A stretch of 64,000 bases of DNA, taken from Rubrivivax sp. (GTDB lineage Bacteria; Pseudomonadota; Gammaproteobacteria; Burkholderiales; Burkholderiaceae_C). Positions 58,400 to 64,000 of this stretch are shown here, one piece after another; positions within the stretch are counted from its first letter, which is position 1, and each line of letters begins with the position of its first letter. A program made the translations under genes and the position numbers. The notes under the pieces are model-generated. The model was not told where the DNA came from. It saw only the letters and a list, made by a program, of their open reading frames with translations, and did not search any database. The stretch covers positions 1-64,000 of the forward strand of contig JAHBZS010000006.1 of NCBI GenBank assembly GCA_019635285.1, read 5' to 3'.

Positions 58400-59758
58400 T
58401 CAGCCCACGCTGCGCGACGGCTCGCGCATCAGCACGAATTCCTCGGCCGCGGTCGGATGCACGGCCAGCGTGCGGTCGAACTGCGCCTTGGTGACGCCGG
58501 CGGTCACGGCCACGGCCAGGCTCTGCACGATCTCTGGCGCGTCGGCGCCGATCATGTGCGCCGCCAGCACGCGGTCGTCGCCGGCGTCCACCAGCAGCTT
58601 CATGTAGCAGCGCTCGTGGCCGTTGATGAAGGCCTGGCGCATCGGCCGGAAATCGGCCTCGTAGACCTTGAGCTTGCGCCCCGCCGCCAGCGCGTCGGCC
58701 TCGCTGGGACCGATGGTGGCGATCGGCGGCAGCGTGAACACCGCGCTGGCCACCAGGCTCAGGTCCACGGTGCGCGGCGTGGCGCCGAACAGCGAATCGG
58801 CGAGCGCGCGGCCTTCGGCAATGGCCACCGGCGTCAGGTTCCAGCGGTCCGTGACGTCGCCGATCGCATACACGCCTTCGGCCGCGGTGCGCAGCCGTGC
58901 GTCCACCGGCACCGCGCCGCCGGGGCCGGGCGCGATGCCCAGCGTCTGCAGCCCCAGGCCGGCGGTCTGCGGCCGCCGGCCGGTGGCGTTGAGCACGAAC
59001 GGGAACTCGTGCATGCGCTCGTCGTGGCCGATCAGCAGCCAGTCGTTGCCGGCACGCTGGATCTCGCGCGGCGCTGCGCCGCCATGCAGCGTCACACCGG
59101 CGGCCTGCAATTCGCTGGCGAGGCGGGTGCGCAAGTCTTCGTCGAAGCCGCGCAGCGGCAGGTGGGCGCGGTAGAACACGCTGACCTTCACGCCGAGCCG
59201 CGCCAGCATGCTGGCGAACTCCAGCGCGATGTAGCCGCTGCCGATGACCGCGGCCTTCGGCGGCAGCGCCTGCAGGTCCAGCAGGTCGTCGCTGGTGGCG
59301 CAGTGCTCGATGCCCGGCAGGCTGTCGCGCACCGGCGCGCCGCCGCTGGCGATGAGGATGTGCGGCGCCGACAGCACGCGCTCGCCGACACGCACGCGCC
59401 GCGGGCCGTCGAGCACCGCGCGGCCTTCGACCAGCGTGACCTTCGAGCCCGCCAGCAGCTGGCGGTAGACGTGCTCCAGCCGCTGCGTCTCGGCCGCCTT
59501 GGCCGCCGCCCAGCGGGCCATCTCGAAGCGCGGCTCGCCCAGCGACCAGCCGTAGCCCGCGGCCTCGCGGAAGGCGTCGCCGTAGGCCGCCGCGTACATC
59601 AGCAGCTTCTTCGGCACGCAGCCGCGCAGCACGCAGGTGCCGCCGACGCGTCCGGCCTCGACGATGGCCACCTTGGCACCGTGGGCGGCCGCACGACGCG
59701 AGGCAGCGACGCCGCCCGAGCCGGCGCCGATCACCACCAGGTCGAAGGAGTCGGCCAT
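58400..59758 (-). CDS. gor: Glutathione-disulfide reductase
   Basis: The 452-residue FAD enzyme reduces glutathione disulfide with NADPH. It has FAD loop IGAGSGGVAASRRAA, the redox pair Cys42/Cys47 in GGTCVLRGCVPKKL, the NADPH domain (VIGSGYIALEFASMLARLGVKVSVFYR) and the catalytic C-terminal HPTAAEEFV. The CVLRGCVPKK form is typical of bacterial glutathione reductases. It lies on the reverse strand between zipA and ligA, which in many relatives are adjacent. Confidence 0.92.
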   Translation of the reverse strand: MADSFDLVVIGAGSGGVAASRRAAAHGAKVAIVEAGRVGGTCVLRGCVPKKLLMYAAAYGDAFREAAGYGWSLGEPRFEMARWAAAKAAETQRLEHVYRQLLAGSKVTLVEGRAVLDGPRRVRVGERVLSAPHILIASGGAPVRDSLPGIEHCATSDDLLDLQALPPKAAVIGSGYIALEFASMLARLGVKVSVFYRAHLPLRGFDEDLRTRLASELQAAGVTLHGGAAPREIQRAGNDWLLIGHDERMHEFPFVLNATGRRPQTAGLGLQTLGIAPGPGGAVPVDARLRTAAEGVYAIGDVTDRWNLTPVAIAEGRALADSLFGATPRTVDLSLVASAVFTLPPIATIGPSEADALAAGRKLKVYEADFRPMRQAFINGHERCYMKLLVDAGDDRVLAAHMIGADAPEIVQSLAVAVTAGVTKAQFDRTLAVHPTAAEEFVLMREPSRSVG

Positions 59759-59760
59759 GA

Positions 59761-61896
<2,136 letters not shown>

Positions 61897-61927
61897 ACTT
61901 GCGTCCTTCACCACACCCGAAGAACCC

Positions 61928-62812
61928 ATGGAGATGCCGATGATCCGCCGTGCGCGCCGCGCCGTGACCGCCATGATGCTGACCACCGCGCTGGCCGCGG
62001 TGGCGTCCACGGCGCAGGCCGAATGCCTGACCGACCTGCAGGCCGCTGCGATGGTCGCCAACTACCTGGCCAAGAAGCCGGCGGCCAACCCCGAGGGCCT
62101 GTCGGCGGCGGATGGCGAATGTTCGCGCGCCAAGTTCAACCACTTCCTGGCACAGCAGATCGGCAACAAGACCGTCGGCTACAAGGCCGGGCTGACCAAC
62201 CCGGCGGTGCAGAAGCGCTTTGGCGCCAGCGCGCCGGTATGGGGCGTGCTCTACGCGCCGATGATGCTGGCCGACGGCGCGACGCTGGACGCGGCCTTCG
62301 GCGCGCGCCCGCTGTTCGAGGCCGACCTGCTGGTGCGAGTGTCCGACGCACGCGTCAACCAGGCGAAGACGCCCGAGCAGGTGCTGCAGTACATCGACCT
62401 GGTGATCCCGGCGATCGAACTGCCCGACCTGGTGGTCGAGGCGCCGCCCAAGCTCAACGGCGCGGCCGTCACGGCGATCAACGTCGGCGCGCGCTTCTTC
62501 GTCACCGGCACGCCGATTCCGGTGCAGCACACGCAGCAGTTTGCAGACGCGCTGGCCAGCATGAAGGTGCTGGTGATGGGCGGTGGGGAAGACATGGACT
62601 CGGGCTTCGGCCGCGACGTGCTCGACCATCCGCTCAACGCCGTGGTCTGGCTGGCGCAGGACCTGCAGCGCCAAGGCAAGGTGCTGAAGAAGGGCGACCT
62701 GGTCAGCGTCGGGTCGTTCTCGAAGCTGATGCCGCCGAAGCCCGGGCTGAAGGTCGAGGTGCAGTACCAGGGGCTGCCCGACAACCCGTCGGTCAAGGTG
62801 TCCTTCAGGTAG
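61928..62812 (+). CDS. Exported 2-keto-4-pentenoate hydratase-like (FAH-family) protein
   Basis: The product of up to 294 residues has a signal peptide (RRARRAVTAMMLTTALAAVASTAQAEC) followed by a fold resembling MhpD-type hydratases: GNKTVGYKAGLTNPAVQKRFGASAPVWGVLYAPMMLADGATLDAAFGARPLFEADLLVRVSDARVN and the metal-ligand-like Glu in FEADL. Cytosolic relatives hydrate 2-hydroxypentadienoate in catechol meta-cleavage; an exported form is unusual. The start could be 61928, 61934 or 61940 (ggag lies six bases before 61940). The substrate is unknown. Confidence 0.75.
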   Translation: MEMPMIRRARRAVTAMMLTTALAAVASTAQAECLTDLQAAAMVANYLAKKPAANPEGLSAADGECSRAKFNHFLAQQIGNKTVGYKAGLTNPAVQKRFGASAPVWGVLYAPMMLADGATLDAAFGARPLFEADLLVRVSDARVNQAKTPEQVLQYIDLVIPAIELPDLVVEAPPKLNGAAVTAINVGARFFVTGTPIPVQHTQQFADALASMKVLVMGGGEDMDSGFGRDVLDHPLNAVVWLAQDLQRQGKVLKKGDLVSVGSFSKLMPPKPGLKVEVQYQGLPDNPSVKVSFR

Positions 62813-62821
62813 CCTGCGGCG

Positions 62822-63361
62822 ATGGCCATCCGCGAGATCCTGAAGATGGGCGATCCGCGCCTGCTGCGCATCGCCGCGCCGGTGACCGACTTCGACTCGC
62901 CCGACCTGCTGGCGCTGATCGAGGACATGTTCGACACCATGCGCGCGGCGAATGGCGCGGGCCTGGCGGCACCGCAGATCGGCGAGGACCTGCAGCTGGT
63001 GATCTTTGGCTTCGAGCAGAACGAACGCTATCCCGACGCGCCGCCGGTGCCGCAGACGGTGCTGATCAATCCGGTGATCGAGCCGCTGGACGACGAGCGG
63101 GTGGATGGCTGGGAAGGCTGCCTGTCGGTGCCGGGGCTGCGCGGTGTGGTGCCGCGCTTCGCGCGCATCCGCTATCGCGGCTTCGACCCGCAGGGCCGGC
63201 CGATCGAGCGCCAGGCCGACGGCTTCCATGCCCGGGTGGTGCAGCATGAATGCGACCACCTGATCGGTCGCTTGTATCCCACGCGCATGACCGACCTGAC
63301 GCGCTTTGGTTACACCAGCGTGCTGTTCCCGGATCTGGATCCAGCCGAAGCCGACGACTGA
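62822..63361 (+). CDS. def: Peptide deformylase
   Basis: The 179-residue metalloenzyme removes the formyl group from new proteins. All three motifs are present: [18 protein letters not shown] and QHECDHLIG (Cys and two His metal ligands plus catalytic Glu). The start ATG 62822 is ten bases after the previous stop. It may be a second copy, since the usual def-fmt pairing is not seen here. Confidence 0.95.
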   Translation: MAIREILKMGDPRLLRIAAPVTDFDSPDLLALIEDMFDTMRAANGAGLAAPQIGEDLQLVIFGFEQNERYPDAPPVPQTVLINPVIEPLDDERVDGWEGCLSVPGLRGVVPRFARIRYRGFDPQGRPIERQADGFHARVVQHECDHLIGRLYPTRMTDLTRFGYTSVLFPDLDPAEADD

Positions 63362-63434
63362 GCTGTCATCGCAGCCGGACCCAGGGGCGTTGATGCCCTG
63401 AGGCCCGGGGTCATCGGGCGGTGTGGGAAGGTCG

Positions 63435-64000
63435 ATGCGTGGCTGGCTGGGACGTGCGCTGAGCCTGCTGGCGTTGTGGCTGCTGGCGCAGGCAGCGCTG
63501 GCGCAGGACGATCCGCCAGGCCGCGTCGGCCGCTTGGCGGCGCTGCAGGGCGAAGTGTGGGTGTTGGAGCCGGGGCGTGGCGAGTGGATCGCGGCGCTGC
63601 CCAACCGCCCCTTCACCGGCGGCGAGCGCCTGCACACTGCGCCGGGCGCGTCGGCCGAACTGCGCATCGGCTCGACCACGGTGTTTCTGGGCGCGCAGAC
63701 CGAGTTCGAAGCGCTGCGCCTGGACGACGAGCGCCTGCAGTTCCGGCTGCAGCGCGGGCAGATGGCGCTGCGCGTGCCGTCGCCGGAGGTGGCCGCAGAA
63801 CTGGAGGTGCTGCATCCGGAGGCGCGCTTCAGGCCGCTGCGCGCCGGCTTCTACCGCATCGACCGCCTGGCCGAAGCCAGCGACGCCACCGTCTGGCGTG
63901 GCGCGCTGCAGGTCGAGGCCCACAACCTGTCGCTGACGCTGCAGGTCGGACAGCGTGCCGCCTTCTGGCGCGATGGCCCGCTGGGCGACACCACGCGCCA
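63435..64000 (+). CDS. Partial FecR/DUF6600-like secreted protein, runs off the window
   Basis: The open frame begins at ATG 63435 with no stop before the window ends (188 codons visible). It has a signal peptide (MRGWLGRALSLLALWLLAQAALAQDD) and then PPGRVGRLAALQGEVWVLEPGRGEWIAALPNRPFTGGERLHTAPGASAELRIGSTTVFLGAQTEFEALRLDDERLQFRLQRGQMALRV. This FecR-like sandwich is characteristic of DUF6600 proteins of Burkholderiales, which are secreted and often Pro/Gln-rich at the C-terminus. Function unknown. Confidence 0.75.
   Translation, partial: MRGWLGRALSLLALWLLAQAALAQDDPPGRVGRLAALQGEVWVLEPGRGEWIAALPNRPFTGGERLHTAPGASAELRIGSTTVFLGAQTEFEALRLDDERLQFRLQRGQMALRVPSPEVAAELEVLHPEARFRPLRAGFYRIDRLAEASDATVWRGALQVEAHNLSLTLQVGQRAAFWRDGPLGDTTR

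Overview
The window looks like the chromosome of a high-GC betaproteobacterium of the order Burkholderiales, probably the Rubrivivax/Leptothrix/Comamonadaceae side. This is inferred from the strong G/C preference at third codon positions, the smc, zipA, ligA neighbourhood, an aerobic box pathway for benzoyl-CoA with a BoxR-type regulator, DUF5666 and DUF6502 genes, and a PEP-CTERM protein with a sigma-54-like promoter. No rRNA, tRNA, CRISPR array or transposase was found.

Layout. Bases 1-3100 are an accessory strip. It holds the end of an unrecognised gene, a CFI-box ORF that appears frameshifted, a membrane-anchored Cas4-like PD-(D/E)XK protein, an XRE regulator and a DUF1778/GNAT (TacAT-type) toxin-antitoxin pair, followed by a gene-free junction. 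Bases 3178-9125 carry a two-subunit molybdenum hydroxylase, a DJ-1/PfpI protein, an MFS_3 exporter and an SDR. After a small translationally coupled membrane-protein pair, an SDR and two acyl-CoA dehydrogenases form one operon (10088-13221). Bases 13275-17785 form a tightly packed reverse-strand set: MauG-type di-heme protein, porin, FMN-binding protein, ApbE and a small membrane protein, with a Fur-box-like dyad just upstream. Next come a hemerythrin-like protein, an MFS transporter, an acyl-CoA dehydrogenase, an idonate/gluconate dehydrogenase pair, an OxlT-like transporter and a second molybdenum hydroxylase pair (to 27482).

Bases 27733-33890 hold two DUF5666 lipoproteins flanking a DUF6502 gene, then a LuxR-type response regulator and a Cache/HAMP histidine kinase in divergent orientation. 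Bases 33904-41126 carry a DMT permease and a CoA-linked catabolic run: aldehyde dehydrogenase, FadB-like bifunctional enzyme, an epoxide hydrolase broken by one extra base, and an acyl-CoA ligase. A PEP-CTERM protein and two small glyoxalase/DUF1428 proteins follow.

Bases 43136-51106 are the benzoate module. Benzoate-CoA ligase and an alpha/beta hydrolase run leftward; boxR, boxC, boxB and boxA run rightward. The ligase makes benzoyl-CoA, BoxA/BoxB epoxidise it, and BoxC opens the ring. BoxR, with a shikimate-kinase-like effector domain, probably represses through a cluster of seven TGCA motifs overlapping a good promoter in front of boxC. The semialdehyde dehydrogenase BoxD/BoxZ is not next to the cluster.

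The right end is mostly housekeeping: a GGDEF/EAL protein, queF, smc, zipA, gor (reverse strand, lying between zipA and ligA), ligA, an exported hydratase-like protein, def and the start of a FecR/DUF6600-like secreted protein that runs off the window.
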